A stretch of 64,000 nucleotides of DNA from Adenophora triphylla var. japonica (lineage: Eukaryota; Streptophyta; Magnoliopsida; Asterales; Campanulaceae). Location of the stretch: the NCBI GenBank assembly GCA_022495995.1, contig JAFEMH010002094.1:204001-268000 (forward strand), read 5' to 3'. A model generated the notes under the pieces. That model was not told the DNA's origin, searched no databases, and saw only the letters and a list, made by a program, of their open reading frames with translations. Below, piece after piece: positions 11,073 to 23,408 of the stretch (the first letter of the stretch is position 1; each line of letters opens with the position of its first letter). A program made the position numbers and the translations under genes.

Positions 11073-12583
11073 ATGGATTCTTCGTACGTCCCTAGAATTT
11101 TGCCGAGGCTTTCGCAGAGAGGCAAGCACACTTCCTTGAGCAGCTTGAAAACGTGGATGCGGCGCCGTATGAGGCATCGTAGACGGGCTTTCGAGGTAAG
11201 GTTTCGTCTTTGCTCGATTTGGTCTTTTAAGGAGTTGGTTCCCGATTGGGATTTGTTATGGCCGCCGCGAAGTTCGGGATGTTAGGAGGCATGTGTACCG
11301 TTTCTCCTATAATGAAATGGTGCCCACTTTTGAGGATTTTCGGGCTTTGATGGGGGACCGGAGGTGGAGGCCATCTCGCTTCCTTTGATTGGTGGTGCCG
11401 CGCGAGCGTGAAGCTTGCAGTGCTTTCTTCGTACTTCGTTGGAAGAAGTGCAGTGGCATGATCCTTGATTCGGGTCATATCGACATTTCCGAGCCGCCGG
11501 AGCGGTTCATGGTTGATGATGAGAGTGACGTCTCTTGGGATGCATTCGCCTTGTGCACGATAGCGACGCTCTTCATGGTCGCCTCCTTGGCATTTGCGAT
11601 GGCGCTTTGCTAGATGTGGTAGGGCACCGCAGAGCCGGAGAGGATATTGTCCCGTTGGTGCCGGGGGAGACTCTTCATGGTATCGACCGTCCGGCGACCG
11701 GGGATCGTTTCATGAGAGGGGGAAGCCCCGCTTTGCTCACCTTGTGGCCGCGAGAGAGACTTCAGCCATGCCCGAGGCTCCGACGTCGTTTAGCCCGTGG
11801 TCATTTGCTCGCCGACCTCTTGTATGGATATGGATCACCCGCCCGGGAGAGATGGATGGCACAGCCTTGGTACGCATCGATCCGCCGGTGGGTTCCGCAC
11901 CGGAGGATTGAGACTAGGAGGATCTGCAGAGGGGTCCTACGTTGTCGAGTTCCAGGTTTGTCTTGGTCCTCCTTCTATATTCCGTCGCTTGTTTCCTGCA
12001 GCTTGGGATGAAGCAGAGCCTTTGTTGGGCCGGGATGACCTTGCTATCGCGGAGGTAGTTCCTCTTTGTATGGCGCCTTCAGTGCCTTCTTGTATTTTCT
12101 CGAGGGTATGGAAGTATTCCGCTTTCCCTCCCGCGGTACTCCTTAGACGTCTGGGAGCGTCGTATTGACGACTCGCACTCCGGCCCGGTATGAGCAACAG
12201 AGTCAAGGCAGTCCCAAGTGGTCTTGGAGAGCAGGCGTGTAGCGATTCTGGGACCCGCTGCCGTAGTAGCTATTGCCTTAGGAGTGCCGAAGCCTGGTCC
12301 GACCCTTCGATGTGACGGAGACACTTTGTTTGACTACGAGACTAGAGTTGACCGACCGACAGGAGAGGTCCTCTTTGCACTCGCAGGAGGAGATCCGAGC
12401 CGAAGCACGGCGAATGAAGCCCCGAGAGCTACCGGATTGTTTGACTCTACGGGGAGGACCCCGATCTCTGACCGAGAGACGCAGAGTTGGTTCACGTGGA
12501 GCGAAAGAAGACTCGCCGTGGACGAGGGAAGAAAGGAAAGAATGGCGAGGGACAAGCGCAGACGGCGCGGAATGACCTCCTAG
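11073..12583 (+). pseudogene. Antisense gene B of element 1: DUF7745/PMD-like protein, frameshifted
   Basis: The ATG sits in GCCATGGAT. Matches to gene B of element 2, in several frames: IWSFKELVPDWDLL near 11215-11260, YNEMVPTFEDFRALMG near 11310-11355, DISEPPERFMVDD then WDAFALC and ATLFMV near 11480-11580, SLLDVVGHRRAGEDIVPLVP near 11605-11670, and RFMRGGSPALLTLWPRERL near 11705-11765. At least four frame changes separate these blocks. The C-terminal part is basic and rich in Arg and Glu. No introns are seen. The family name is a recollection of PMD-related DUFs in plant retroelements and is not certain; the relationship to element 2 gene B is clear. Confidence 0.68.
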
Positions 12584-13371
12584 GTATCCATTCATTGCAT
12601 TGCAAACACATTATTAGTTAAATGTATTAAGTCAGTCTTTTAGCATGTTGTGAACTTGAGAGTAGACCGTGCTTGAACTCATCAAGAAATGTTGTAACCA
12701 AGTTAGTGATTTGTGATTTACTTTTAAAGCTTTGTCGAGACGCAAGATCTCTTGTTTGCCTTTGCTTTTGTTGTGCACTTTGCTCGGCGTCCGTCCTTGG
12801 ACTTTTCGTTGCATTTGCGGACTTGAAGCGCCTGGGCCATGACGGCAATCCCTTTGCTTAGGCTTTGTGCTTGGCTGAGAGGTTGAATGCTCCCTTGACA
12901 AGTCGTTTTGACGGTCTTTTTCGTAGCTTCCTTGCCTTTTGTTGGCGTCGGGCTCTTGACCTCTTTTTTGCAGCTTCTGTTTGAGCTTTCTTCTTTTTTT
13001 TATATATTATTTTTTTTTTGTGAGCCTTTGCTCGAGCTCTTTTTTTTTTTTGTGTGTGAGCCTTTGCTCGAGCTCTCTTTTTTTTTTTTTTTTTTTTTTT
13101 GAAGCGCGTGAGGGCGAAGACAAGCCCCCGGCTTGGAAGCGTACATGAGCCGGCCGTTTGATGCCGAGTGACCCTCGGATGTCCTTTGATGTTGCCGCCG
13201 TCGTTTGACTTGGTCAAGGTGACTGTGGGGCGTGTTCTTGAAAAGTGCGTAGCTTGATGGAGGTCTTGATTGACATTCAAACTTTTGACTTTTTTGTGTA
13301 TTTTTAGACCGGACCAATTAAGGTTGCCTACGTCTCCCGACTAGAGGGCTCAGTGTCCGCGTAGTTCGACA
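12584..13371. other. Spacer between gene B and integrase (element 1)
   Basis: Contains the convergent 3' ends of gene B (plus) and the integrase (minus). There are long T runs at 12991-13020, 13039-13050 and 13079-13100, separated by GAGCCTTTGCTCGAGCTC repeats. No gene is recognised. Confidence 0.6.
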
Positions 13372-14590
13372 CTACATGGAGTGCCAAGAGATGCACAGCT
13401 TGTTCTTCTTTAGGCGAAGTATCTCGCGAAGTTTGCTTCCGTTGACCGGATTCATGAAGGGATTGCCGTCTAGGTCCGTCGCCTTCATGGCGCCTCCGGA
13501 GAAGATCTTTGAACCACGAAAGGGCCGATCCATGTGGGTTCCCATTTTCCCAGCTGGGTTGGTTCGAGCGGGAGGCTTTTCTTTGAGTACAAGGTCACCT
13601 TCCCCGATGTCTCGGGATTTGACTTTCTTGTCGAAAGCTCTAGCCATCCCGCTTTGATAGGCTCTGACGTGTTCCATGGCCTTTAGTCGTCGCTCGTCTA
13701 GCGTAGCCAATTCGTCGTGTCGGCTTCGGAGCCATTCAACTTCGTTGATGTCATTTTCCAAAGAAGACTCTGGAGTGAGGGAATTTCTAGCTCGATGGGA
13801 AGGACTGCTTCCATCCCGTATGTCGTGGCAAATGGGGTTTCTCCCGTGGTCGTTTCGACCGATGTGCGGTAGCCCCAAAGTGCAAGGTGCAGCTTCGGGC
13901 CAATCTCGTCCTCGGGTGGTCATTTTTCTGATGATCCGTTCGAGGGTTTTGTTTGCCGCTTCCACGGCGCCGTTTGTTTGTGGTAGGGAGAAGATTTGTG
14001 GCGTGTGATCTTGAATTCAGCCAGCCTCGTCGAATTCCCTTCGAAGTGTGAACCATTGTCTCGATATGACCTCATTTGGGATGCCGTATCGGCAGATGAT
14101 GTTTTCCTTGAGGAAATGCGCGACCTTCTTGGAGGTGAGTACCTTGTAGGACTTGGCTTCGACCCATTTGGTGAAGTAGTCGATGGCTACTAAGATGAAC
14201 TCGTGACCGTTGCCGCCCGGGCGGAGCGATTTTCCCGATGACGTCAATTCCCAAGTGGCAAATGGCCAAGGTGTAGTCATGCAAGAGAGATCGTGGGGAG
14301 GTAGATGATTGAGGTTGGAGAACCGTTGGCACTTGTCGCAGCTCTTCGGACAAAGTGGATGCAATCCGCTCCATGGAGATCCAAGAGTAGCCCATCCCGA
14401 GAATGATTTGCATCGTGGCTCGGCGTTCATGTGGGGACCGCAAGACCCATTGTGGACTTCGTTCATGAACTTGTTTGCTTCTTCTTGGCTGATGCAACGT
14501 AGGAGTGGCCCATGGTAGCGTTTCTTGTATAGCATGTCCCCGAGGATGACGAAGTGAGAGGCGAGGCGTTTTAGGGCCATGATGCTCTTG
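13372..14590 (-). pseudogene. Integrase of element 1, frameshifted
   Basis: The N-terminal zinc-binding part is read from about 14510 (NKFMNEVHNGSCGPHMN, then CPKSCDKCQRF). The catalytic core follows with IDYFTKWVEAKSY and ICRYGIPNEVIS near 14080-14215. The C-terminal part is at 13372-13965 (EAANKTLERIIRKM, then AFDKKVKSRDIGEGDLVLK and the strand region FSGGAMKATDLDGNPF). Integrase inserts the cDNA into chromosomes. Core and C-terminus lie in different frames around 13965-14017, and the core is interrupted, so it is inactive. The C-terminus ends just before gene B's spacer. Confidence 0.87.
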
Positions 14591-15926
14591 GTTTTGACCC
14601 TTCGTGTGTGGGTCTTCCTTGTTCATGAAGGTGGTTTCCGCTCTTGAGGTATTGGAAAATCTTGGTTTGTGCCGGAAATGGCGTCTGACTTGCGTCTCTT
14701 TCGCTCTTCAAAGAATCTTGCAAATCGTTGTGATTAAAACCTTCTCGGCACTGGGCCCGGTTTTTCTCTCGTTTGACAACATGCTTAAATGTTTGCTTGA
14801 TGCATTTATTTAATTAATGTGTTTGCCTTTTGTATAGATGAATTGTTATTAACTTGTTTTGATTAGTTAATATCATCATTTGTTAAAGATGCAATGAAAT
14901 GATTTTTTAGGAAGGTCGGACCTTTTATTGAAAGCGTGAAGACCGTACATTGTTGATCAAAGATTCACAATCGTCGGGCGTAAAGCCGTCAAAAGACTCA
15001 AAAGATGTGAATACACGTACAACAAGACTCGAAGCTAGACTATAGGCGACGAGGGATTGGACCAGCTTCATTACTCTCGGATGGCCGTAGCTCTGAGGGA
15101 GTGGTGCCGGTTCAGTGGCCAATCTTCCCTTCGTACGAGTCCCGGAAAGTAGCTTGCATGCGGTTCGATTTCAAACCAGTATCGCGGAGGTTTTTGGCCG
15201 CTCCCCGATGATGTCCCTCCATTAGTGTTGCCACCACCCTTGGGGGTTTTTGATGATAGAAGTCGCCGAGGGCTACTTCTAAGAGGGCGAAGCATTCGCC
15301 GATTCGGAGTTGATTCTTGCCGATGTTGATCACTTTCATAGAATCTCGCCTCTTTATCTCGGGATCTTTGCTTGGACGACGTTTACAATGTCCGATTCGA
15401 GCGGGCATGCTATATCTCCTTCCCCGATTAAGCCTCGAGGAGGTTGCGCCACTGCTCATCCAGTGTCGGACACCGGAATGTTGAATTGAACTAAGCCGTG
15501 ATGGCCGTCCCCGTAAGATCCGAGAGTGTCGGCTAGAGGGTTGTCTTGTACCGGGGATCGGTGATGAGCCGCTTGCAAGAGGGTTTTCGCGAAGTAAGGG
15601 TCTACTCCTCGATCAATCTCCATTAGGGCATCCATCTCTTGATCCTCTCTCAAGCATTCTTCACAACGCATATATCGAGTTGTCATCCCGACCTACGAGT
15701 TCTTCGATTTCCACTGTCGCGCTTAGAGCGTGGATGTAAGGATCCACTTCGTAGCGGGACAGTAGGAGAATCATCTCGGGAAGAGTATTCGGTCATGTCG
15801 GGACCTTCTTCGGGTCATAGCTTGCCGGCCAAGCACTTGCCATTGCACCGCTTCCGCGGATCACTTCGATCGCTCCATTGGCATTGATGAATTTCACGCA
15901 TTGGTGAAGAGTAGATGATACCGCTT
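14591..15926. other. Protease-to-integrase interval lacking reverse transcriptase (element 1)
   Basis: Only about 1.3 kb separates protease from integrase, too short for RT plus RNase H. No YIDD-type motif or RNase H core is seen on either strand. An AT-rich stretch at 14780-14900 matches 42090-42215 of element 2, beginning GACAACATGCTTAAA and continuing to TTGTTAAAGATGCAAT. Minus-strand open frames at 15071-15686 have no recognised domain. Confidence 0.65.
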
Positions 15927-16253
15927 TCATCCGATGTATCCAAGGTCGTCCCAACAAAGCAGAAGGTTGGTTTGATTTCCACGACTTGGAACTCTACCGA
16001 CTCCAGCTTGTACGTCGAATTGGATCCTCAAATTGATGACTCCTACGATTGGTCGTGCAAAGGAATCGTAGGCTCGGATTACCCGAGGTGAAGGCCTTAT
16101 CGCAGAACGGCCGATGCGGAGTCGTTTCAAGGTGCTCAAAGCGATGATGTTGATCAAGGAGCCGTTATCAATCAAGACGTTCGGGAGGAAGAACATCTCT
16201 ATTTTTATGAGGATGAGGAGGGCTTCGTTGTGCCGATTCTCACATATTGGCAA
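15927..16253 (-). pseudogene. Retropepsin-like protease of element 1
   Basis: Minus-strand frame begins near 16253 and contains VLIDNGSLINIIALSTLKRL, the active-site region with D-N-G-S, followed by IRAYDSFARPIVGVINLRI, as in Tat/Ogre proteases. The C-terminal flap (LGRPW-type) lies after a frame change near 15930-15960 (plus strand TCCAAGGTCGTCCC). Separate from gag by about 0.5 kb of degraded sequence. Confidence 0.72.
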
Positions 16254-16799
16254 GTCATCGTCTCGTGAAGGCTAAACCGCTTCCCGTGCTACCGTTGACT
16301 CGCCCTTCTCGGGGAACGTTCGATCCATCCATTTGTATGCCTTGGCCGGGGCAAAGATCGTAGGGAGACAGCTTGCCCCTGGGCGTTCTTGTCGGAATTC
16401 CCGGCCACGAGATCTCTTGACTCCGGTTTCACGCTCCTGGGCCGTAGCGGGACAAAGATGCCGACGGTTTCGAAATTGCAGGGGTCCGCTCTCGCTTGGA
16501 GTTTCGTCAAAGGCTATTGAGTTTACCCCCGTCGTTCAGGGGAATGGATTTCCGATGGTATTGGGACCACGAGGGCGTTCCAATTTTCCTCCTCAATGAG
16601 CCCCCTGACCACCCGCTTGAGCACAAAGCAATTGTCGGTGGTGTGGCCGGGTAGTTGTGGAAGGCGCAAAGGCTTGCTCATATCCATGTTGGCCTGGGAG
16701 TCTTCGGTTGGAAATTCTCGAGTGGTTTGAGAAGATTTCGCTTCACCAAAGCTTCAAATACTTGACCCAAGGGCATTTCCAGGTTATCTAAATGCCGGA

Positions 16800-18360
16800 A
16801 CCGCGGGAAGCGAGGGGGATTGTTATTCTTCGGGGCCGCTTGATCGCGGTTTACTTGAGCTCCGTTCGAATGTAGTGCACTGTTCTGCCGCTTCCTTTCC
16901 TTTGGTCTGGGCAGGAGTTGAAGTTGCTGTGTTTGTTCGATAGCGGTAAGATGAGGCAGGGTTGCTGTTGCCTTTGAAGACTCGTAGTCTTTTCAAACTT
17001 TGTCCCGGCGTTGACCATGGCACGGAGATCCGGATAGAAATGGTGGCCGATCAAGGTCCTCAAAGATGGCTTGAGGCAGAATGGAAGATGTCCATCTCGC
17101 TTCTTCTTTGGAAAGTGGATCCATTATCTCGCTTAGCTTCCAGCCCATCTTTTGTAGAACTCGCCCACCGGTTCGTCATCCTTTGTTCGGTGGCTTGCGT
17201 GTCATGGCGGTTTGTCTCCCATTCAAGGTTGGCGCGGTACTTCTCCAGAAGATTTCACCGATCTCGATCCCACGTGGAGCGGTTTTCTCGCTTCACATTG
17301 AGGAACCACCTTAGTGCCGTGGATTTGAGGGAATGCCGAAAGTGATCTCGCCATCCGCTGAGGGGTTGCCCTTTCGCTCTCATACCCGTGACGTAGGTGT
17401 CGATGTGGGTTTTGGGCATTCTCGTCCCGTCAAACTTTTCCATTTCCCGCATCCCGAACTTTGGAGGGAGAGGGACCACTTTGTTCGGATCGCAGGCGTG
17501 AGGGAGTCCTTCCGAGAACTAGCTAGCTTGCCTTGCATGTCTTTCATTTGTTCGATCATCCAAGCCATGCGAGGATCACTGTTCGAGGTGGGTTACCATT
17601 TTCGTGGACGGAAACCGAAGACGGGGGTGGATCGGCCGATGGGATCGCCATTCGGGAGTCTTGGGGAGGTAGTTGAGTGTATACCAACCCATACCCCGGG
17701 GTGTTGAAGTTGAGGGCGTGATTGCCAGTCCGCTAAGGGTTGTGTTTGGGAACCGGGAAATGATTCGTTAGCCCCAATCGCGTACTAGCAGTGGCAAACT
17801 TGAGATGTCGGGATATCCGCCGATGCCCGTCCCCGGTAAGCATGGGGACTTTTGATTGTGGTTGCGAGGCTCGTATAGAGGCAAAGGATTGAATCCCTGG
17901 GATACCGAGATGCATTGGGATCTCGACGAGCAGCACGTATGTGTGCCGTTGGTACCGAGCTTGATGTGCGTGAGCCGGAAACCGACCGTGCCGAGGCGGG
18001 CATGCCTGAGCCGCTTGACCGACGCCCGAGGGGAGCTTTGAGCGAGAGCCGCTTTGCGTTGCCGGGATCTCGTAGCTTGGCGGAGGCGGGACTTGCCGAT
18101 AGCTTTGAGAAACCTGGGAGCCGGTATGTCTTCGTCCTCTATGAGAACAAAGGTTCCGTCAGGGAACCGCAACTGTTCCTCGAAGACGCAAGGTGTCTAC
18201 GATCCAGCTTGCTGCTCTTCTTGGCGTTTCTTGATGGTTTCGAAGGCTCGCAGCACCTCCTCCATTGTCTGGAGGTTCCTTAGTGGCGGGGTTCCGTTTC
18301 CCTCACCGTTATCCGTTGATCCCGTCATGGGAGTAGCGGACGGTGCGGACCGTTGAACCG
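16800..18360 (-). pseudogene. Gag of element 1, degraded
   Basis: The minus strand gives a basic N-terminal region near 17768-18172 (IEDEDIPAPRFLKAIGKS). The gag core is near 17255-17480 (KFGMREMEKFDGTRMPKTHI, then ALRWFLNV), followed by a linker near 16850-17060. The block near 17400-17480 corresponds to the DGTTDP...H segment of other gag proteins here. Multiple frame changes are present. A downstream zinc-knuckle motif was not identified with confidence. Confidence 0.72.
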
Positions 18361-19646
18361 GAAGGGCTATCGGACCTTGGGACCTCGATATCGAAAAGGC
18401 GGCTTCCGTGTATTCTCAACCACTCTCGGTTCGCTGGAGGGGGTGATGGGCAAGGTTTAGACACGGGAATGGCCTAACGGGATAAAAGGGGGAAAGCTCA
18501 CGTGGCATGCGGTTTCCGTTTCTTTTATTTTCATGATTTTTTTTTGTTGTTTTAATTTACTTAAAACATGTTTTCTCAGAATCCTAGGTAGGTTGGAAAA
18601 GATTGCTCTTCTTTTTCGCAACTATGCTAGATCCCGGGTCACGGAGACCATCTCGTGCGGCTATAAGCCCCTCGTTTTGCACCCGTATTTCGACATCCCA
18701 GGTGGACAGCCCTGTGCGAGGGTCCTATAGTGCAAGCGGTTTCCACCGGCCTAAAAGAAAAATCGAACCTAAGGACCGAGCCTGTCATGTTCGTTTTGAT
18801 GCGTTAGCCATGTGAATAGTGAACCGAGCCAGCCACTAAGTCAAGATCAGGTCAAGAGTTCGGCATGACCTTCTCTTGCTTGCTTGCGCAAGGGATCTCG
18901 TGACGTTAGGCGTTGGCCGGTCATATTGTCATGGCCGACGTATCAAAGGCGTGATGACATGGTGTCATGTGAGCATGGATGTATATCCGGACGGAACATC
19001 GTTCGGGGTGTAGCTTCGGAAATCAAGATCAGTCAAGATTTTAGCATGACCTTTCATCGCTTTGCTTGCGCAAGGGATCTTGAGTTCCGAGCCTTGACTC
19101 GAAAATGGCCGGCATGGTATATGTATCCAGCCGTATGACACGGACCGGGTAAAACCAACCGAGTCCGGACAGAGTGTGACTCAAGACTCAAACGTGTGGT
19201 TGACGCTTGGCTAGGATGGGATGTTTGGAATGATCCCGTGCGCGTCCAAGAGGCCTAGGAAGACCAAACGGATCGCAACCGAGACCACTCCGGGCCGAGG
19301 GTTGTAGTGTGCAGTGTATCCGAGGCAAAGAAGGCGCGTAGCGTGCGGTGTAACCGAGGCAAGAAGCCAGTGAGTAGTGTGCGGTGTAACCGAGGCAAAG
19401 AAGGCGCGTAGTGTGCGGTCTCTAAAATTCTTTTTCCGAGTAAAACAGAGTTTTTGAAGAATTTTAAATGTATGCACATATGTATATTGATGCATTTTTT
19501 TTGTATTTTTATTTTTTTGTAAAATAAAAAAGTAAATCACGTGCACACACACACAACAGCTTAAAGGAAGGGGTAAAATGAAAGTTTGACCCTCATCATC
19601 GTTTTAAAATCTTTTGTTTTGTTTAAAAAGATTTTAAAACAAAAAG
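18361..19646 (-). other. 5' leader of element 1
   Basis: Between gag and PBS in element sense. Around 18550-18730 it matches 48330-48495 of element 2 (GGTTGGAAAAGATTGCTCTT; ATAAGCCCCTCG; GAGGGTCCTATAG), so this leader block is conserved between the two families and may hold a structured RNA or splice signal. GTAGTGTGCGGTGTAACCGA units repeat near 19320-19420. A (CA)n run lies near 19540. Confidence 0.6.
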
Positions 19647-19664
19647 TCCTCAGCGGAGTCGCCA
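19647..19664 (-). other. Primer-binding site of element 1
   Basis: Minus strand reads TGGCGACTCCGCTGAGGA, two bases from the LTR edge at 19667. Element 2 has TGGCGACTCTGCTGGGGA at the same place. It resembles PBS sequences of Ogre/Tat elements; the tRNA was not identified here. Confidence 0.78.
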
Positions 19665-19666
19665 AC

Positions 19667-21068
19667 CGAAATTACCCGATCCGAGTAGGCTTCGCGCCCA
19701 AGCATCCGGCATCTTTCGTGTTGGAGCGGTGTCTCGCCGTTTTGTTTTCGCATTTTGTAGAGTCGCCACGCCGTTTTTATTAAGCCCAAAACATTGAAAA
19801 GGGCATCGCTTAAAGATAATTTTAAACTCGTTTTTGTGTGATGAGATTTTGAGTTCGGAGGTCGATGACTCCTCGGGAAGAGAATATTAGAATATTAGAG
19901 CTCACCCGAGTCGCCTCGTAAACGAGTCTTTCGGATACCCCTAATATCCTTTAAATGTTGTGTGTGTGTGTGTGTGCTTTTTAAAAATGCATGTCAGATC
20001 GGATGTCTACATTGTATGCTATGTATGGAAATGTATTGAAATAGTGTAGGAAGGAAACCTTACCAATGTTGGTTCGTGTCCTCTTCCGCCGGGGAATAGT
20101 GTTTGAGGTCGGAGTAGCGTTGGTACGGATCGGGATTGCTTCGGAGATGCCGGTTGTCCGCGGACGCAGTTTCGGCGTGAGTTGAGGTTGCGAGGCTGCG
20201 TTCGGGCGGAGGTTCGGCGTGCGTGGGGATCGTCGGGATCACTCGGGCGAGAGGTTCGGCGTGCATTGTGGTGGCGGGAGTCACTCGGGCGCAGTTTCGG
20301 CGTGGTTTGGGATCGCCGGTTTGACTCGGAAGAGCCGGACACCGTGGAAAGACCGAGCAAGGCCTCGGAGTACCACGAGGGGCCTCAGAGTACCTCGAGA
20401 GTGCCTCGGGACGGCGCGGGAGCGTCTCGGGAGCGCTCGGGGAGGCTTCTGAGCACCACGAGGGGCTCGGAAGGCCTCGGAAGGATCCGAAAGGGGCCGG
20501 GAATGCCTCGGAAGGACTTAGAGGGGAAGCCAGAAGGCCTAGGGAGGAAGAGAGAAGTGGGAGGTGTGTGAAAATGAGGAGGGGGAGCCCTCTATTTATA
20601 GTGCCAGATTAGGTGCAAAGAGGTCCGTACGGACCTCCCTGGTAATCCAGTATTTTGGTTTTCCTCGATTTGAGGGAATCTGTGATGATGGTGAATATTC
20701 TGTAATTATGGTGTCCCCTGAGCAATAAGGTCCGTACGGACCATCTTGCATGCAAAGAGGTCCGTACGGACCAACTAAGCATGAGGGTAATCATTTTCCC
20801 CGGGATTTGAGGGAATATTGTGGACTTTAAGAAGATTCAGTAATTATTAAAGCAAAGAGGTCCGTACGGACCATTATTGCTTTTCCAATTTCCTGAAAAT
20901 TCCCAAAAGGTCCTTTTGTCCCTTTTTATCCCAGAAAGGCTGCTCCCTTGGTTTGGCTGAGGGTTTAGAGAGGGTTTTGAGTGAGAGGGGTCGTCGAGAC
21001 TGCGTTTGATGAGTCTGCGGTGCTTCCCGTGTGCTTGAAAGGGGGTGATCCAGATTGGGGTACTTACA
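19667..21068 (-). repeat. 5' LTR of element 1
   Basis: Pairs with 4107-5501. Contains the same CTATTTATAG box (20593-20602) and ends GGGTACTTACA at 21068. The first base is C instead of T. Confidence 0.9.
20622..20872. promoter_or_regulatory. Four GGTCCGTACGGACC palindromes in the right LTR U3
   Basis: Perfect copies at 20622-20635, 20729-20742, 20759-20772 and 20859-20872. The copy matching the left LTR's mismatched site is intact here. All lie upstream of the TATA-like box in element sense. Confidence 0.7.
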
Positions 21069-21968
21069 CTTACTCAATATATTTAGAACTTACCTTGCCC
21101 AAGGGGACAAAGGTCTTCTATTTTAGGCAATGAAGAGGTGCTTGTTGATGTAAGCAATGAGATCAGCCCTATGAGGCACTTTGGTATTTGACCGCCTACA
21201 CGTGTTCGCAGCTAATTGGCCCTGTCAGGGAGGGAACATTGACTGTAAAGGGGACATGGCTGAAAGGGACATGAGCCGTGTATATGACTTGGCGCATTAA
21301 ATGAAATAGTAGGCGCCTGACTGAGCCGCATTAAATGCGTGATGGGGGAGCCGGGAACATGCATGTCAGAGCCAGTGACCTAACGTGCTCAGTAAGGCTT
21401 GACATTAACCGGGAGGCAGGTGAGATAACCGGGAGGCAGGTATGAGCCCGCGGTCAACATCTTGGGCGCGGTCAAAGATATTTAACGCGGGCACGGATGG
21501 AGCGGTCATACCCCCTGCGGGCACAGATCTAGTGGTCATACCTCCTGCGGGCACCAATCTAGCGGTCAGGATCCCTCCGGTCTTGGATTAGGAGGATGTG
21601 GAGAAGAGCGCGGTCTTGACCTCAAGGATCTCTCTGTCCGCGGTCTTGACTCCAGCGGTCTAGGAAATGCCACTTCACAGGTTCCTTGGACCAAATCGAG
21701 CGTGGACCCGATCCAGCAGGTTCGGGCTCATCAATTTGAATAAGGGTTGCCGAGCCTGTCTTTCCAACTAGCTCTACCCCAGTCACTGGGCAATAATCGG
21801 CCCGATAGTTCTTCGACATATTCCGGCTTAAGATTCTAATTTCAAAATGACTAATGATAAATAGTATTTTAGATAATTTTGTCCTTATAATCCTAATCCT
21901 GTTATAATTACCAATTAAAAAAAAACAGAATCCAACAAAACTTACTTTATATCCAATTGTATTAAATA
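21069..21968. other. Unassigned DNA with short GCGGTCATACC repeats
   Basis: Outside the LTR of element 1. Units of about 33 bp around CTGCGGGCACAGATCTAGTG and GCGGTCATACC recur at 21470-21580. No coding domain, terminal repeat or PBS was recognised. It may be the end of another retroelement. Confidence 0.5.
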
Positions 21969-22268
21969 CTCTCTCCGCTCCAGGAAAAGATTCACCAATT
22001 ATCTAAAATGGCGTCCCCGTTTGAAGCTTCATCTTTCCTATAATGGAAAAGATTTATTAATATTCTATTATACCCCCTAACTATTTTCTTCACTCATTCT
22101 CTCTCCTAATTCACTATTACACTCACAACACTTTTCAAATTTACTATTTCCTCCACTAATTCTCTCTCCTATTTTTAAATTACACTCACAACATTTTTTC
22201 TTTCCACCTATTTCCTTAATTTGCGTGCCAAACTTAAAATGGTGAAGTATTTTCTGGGACGGAGGGAG
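21969..22268. mobile_element. Stowaway-like MITE 1
   Basis: Ends CTCTCTCCGCTCCAG and, reversed, TCTCCCTCCGTCCCAG, the Stowaway (Tc1/mariner) terminal signature, next to a TA dinucleotide on the left. About 300 bp, AT-rich, no coding capacity. Confidence 0.75.
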
Positions 22269-22326
22269 ATGTGTTTTGGACAATTCTATCTGATAATTAG
22301 TTGAAGTATATATATCTATATATATA

Positions 22327-22609
22327 CTTCCTCCGTCCATTTACATGGTTCACACTTTTTATTTTGGGCGTCCATTTATATGATTCACACTTTGTTTCTT
22401 TCCTAAAATGGAAACTTTAAATCACTATTCTCTTCACTCATTCTCTCTCCTATATTATTTTAATACTCACAACACCATTATAATTTACTATTCCCTCCAC
22501 TCATTCTCTCTCCTATTTTATTTTCACACTCACAACACTTTCAATATAATATTTTCTCCTTAATTTACGTGAGAACAGTAACTGCGAATCAAATAAATGG
22601 ACGGAGGGA

Positions 22610-22610
<1 letters not shown>
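22327..22610. mobile_element. Stowaway-like MITE 2
   Basis: Starts CTTCCTCCGTCCATTTACAT and ends AATGGACGGAGGGAG, inverted to each other, with TA on both sides (22325-22326 and 22611-22612). 284 bp. Its right TA passes into a TA microsatellite. Confidence 0.85.

Positions 22611-22672
<62 letters not shown>
22611..22672. repeat. (TA)n microsatellite
   Basis: Uninterrupted TA repeat of about 60 bp directly after the MITE. Confidence 0.97.
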
Positions 22673-22676
<4 letters not shown>

Positions 22677-22839
22677 TATGCAAAACTAAGATAAAACTCT
22701 TACTTTTAAACGGTAGAGTAATCTTTATATTATAATGTCAAATGAATTAATGAGGATTGTGAAGTTAGGCAATTTTTTTTCAAAATGTTCCTTTTTAAAA
22801 ATATAATTAACAAAATAACAACTCTTTCAAACTATTTAC

Positions 22840-23045
22840 CAAAATGTTAATTTTTTTTAAACTCGCTAAATAGTATAATTTTTTTTAAACTCGCTAAATA
22901 GTATAGCGAGTTTGACCCTTGTCCATTGAAACCGCCAAATGAAATGGCGAGTTTAATTTTTTTTCTCCGATCAATTTATCAAGTATTAAAAAAAGTATTT
23001 ATTAAATTATGAAATCGCTAAATGAAATGGCATGTTTAAGCGAAT
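22840..23045. repeat. Short hairpin-forming motif cluster before the MULE pseudogene
   Basis: AACTCGCTAAATAGTAT recurs at about 22860 and 22889. The second is followed by AGCGAGTTT, forming a perfect 8-bp stem. Related AAACCGCCAAATGAAATGGC and AAATCGCTAAATGAAATGGC follow near 22930 and 23011. Their place before a MuDR-type transposase suggests subterminal repeats of that element, but no TIR was identified. Confidence 0.55.
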
Positions 23046-23246
23046 TTTGTTTTTCCAGATAAGGTTGAAAGCAGATTATTGCAGTCGCTAAACCCATTCT
23101 TGACAATAGAGAGAAAGGGAGAAGAGTAGTTTGAAAAATACTCAATTGTTACATCTTTTAACTTCATAATTAGTCAATAGTACAAATCAAGGTAAATTTT
23201 CAACATCTCAATCATTCCATATACTTGTGTTTATATATAGAGTTAG

Positions 23247-23249
<3 letters not shown>

Positions 23250-23322
<73 letters not shown>
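23250..23322. repeat. (AT)n microsatellite
   Basis: Pure AT repeat of about 73 bp. Confidence 0.97.
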
Positions 23323-23325
<3 letters not shown>

Positions 23326-23408
23326 TGTTAAAATTAGATTTTTTAATATTTTAACACTTTGATTTTGTAATGTAGGGTTAAAAATTAACGGAGATTCACT
23401 CATTTTCA

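Larger units (their letters stand above)
4107..21068 (-). mobile_element. Tat/Ogre-like LTR retrotransposon, element 1 (17.0 kb)
   Basis: Direct LTRs (4107-5501 and 19667-21068) begin TGAAATTACCC (first base changed to C in the right copy) and end GGGTACTTACA. The PBS lies beside the right LTR and a purine-rich tract (minus strand) beside the left LTR, so the element reads on the minus strand. Order in element sense: 5' LTR, leader, gag, protease, no recognisable RT/RNase H, integrase, then a region with two antisense genes and minisatellites, PPT, 3' LTR. I saw no matching 5-bp target duplication (left ATAGT, right CTTAC). Coding regions are all broken. Confidence 0.88.

Noticed and set aside
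4102..21073. 5-bp target duplication of element 1
   Set aside because: Left flank ATAGT (or CCCCG before 3686) does not match right flank CTTAC.
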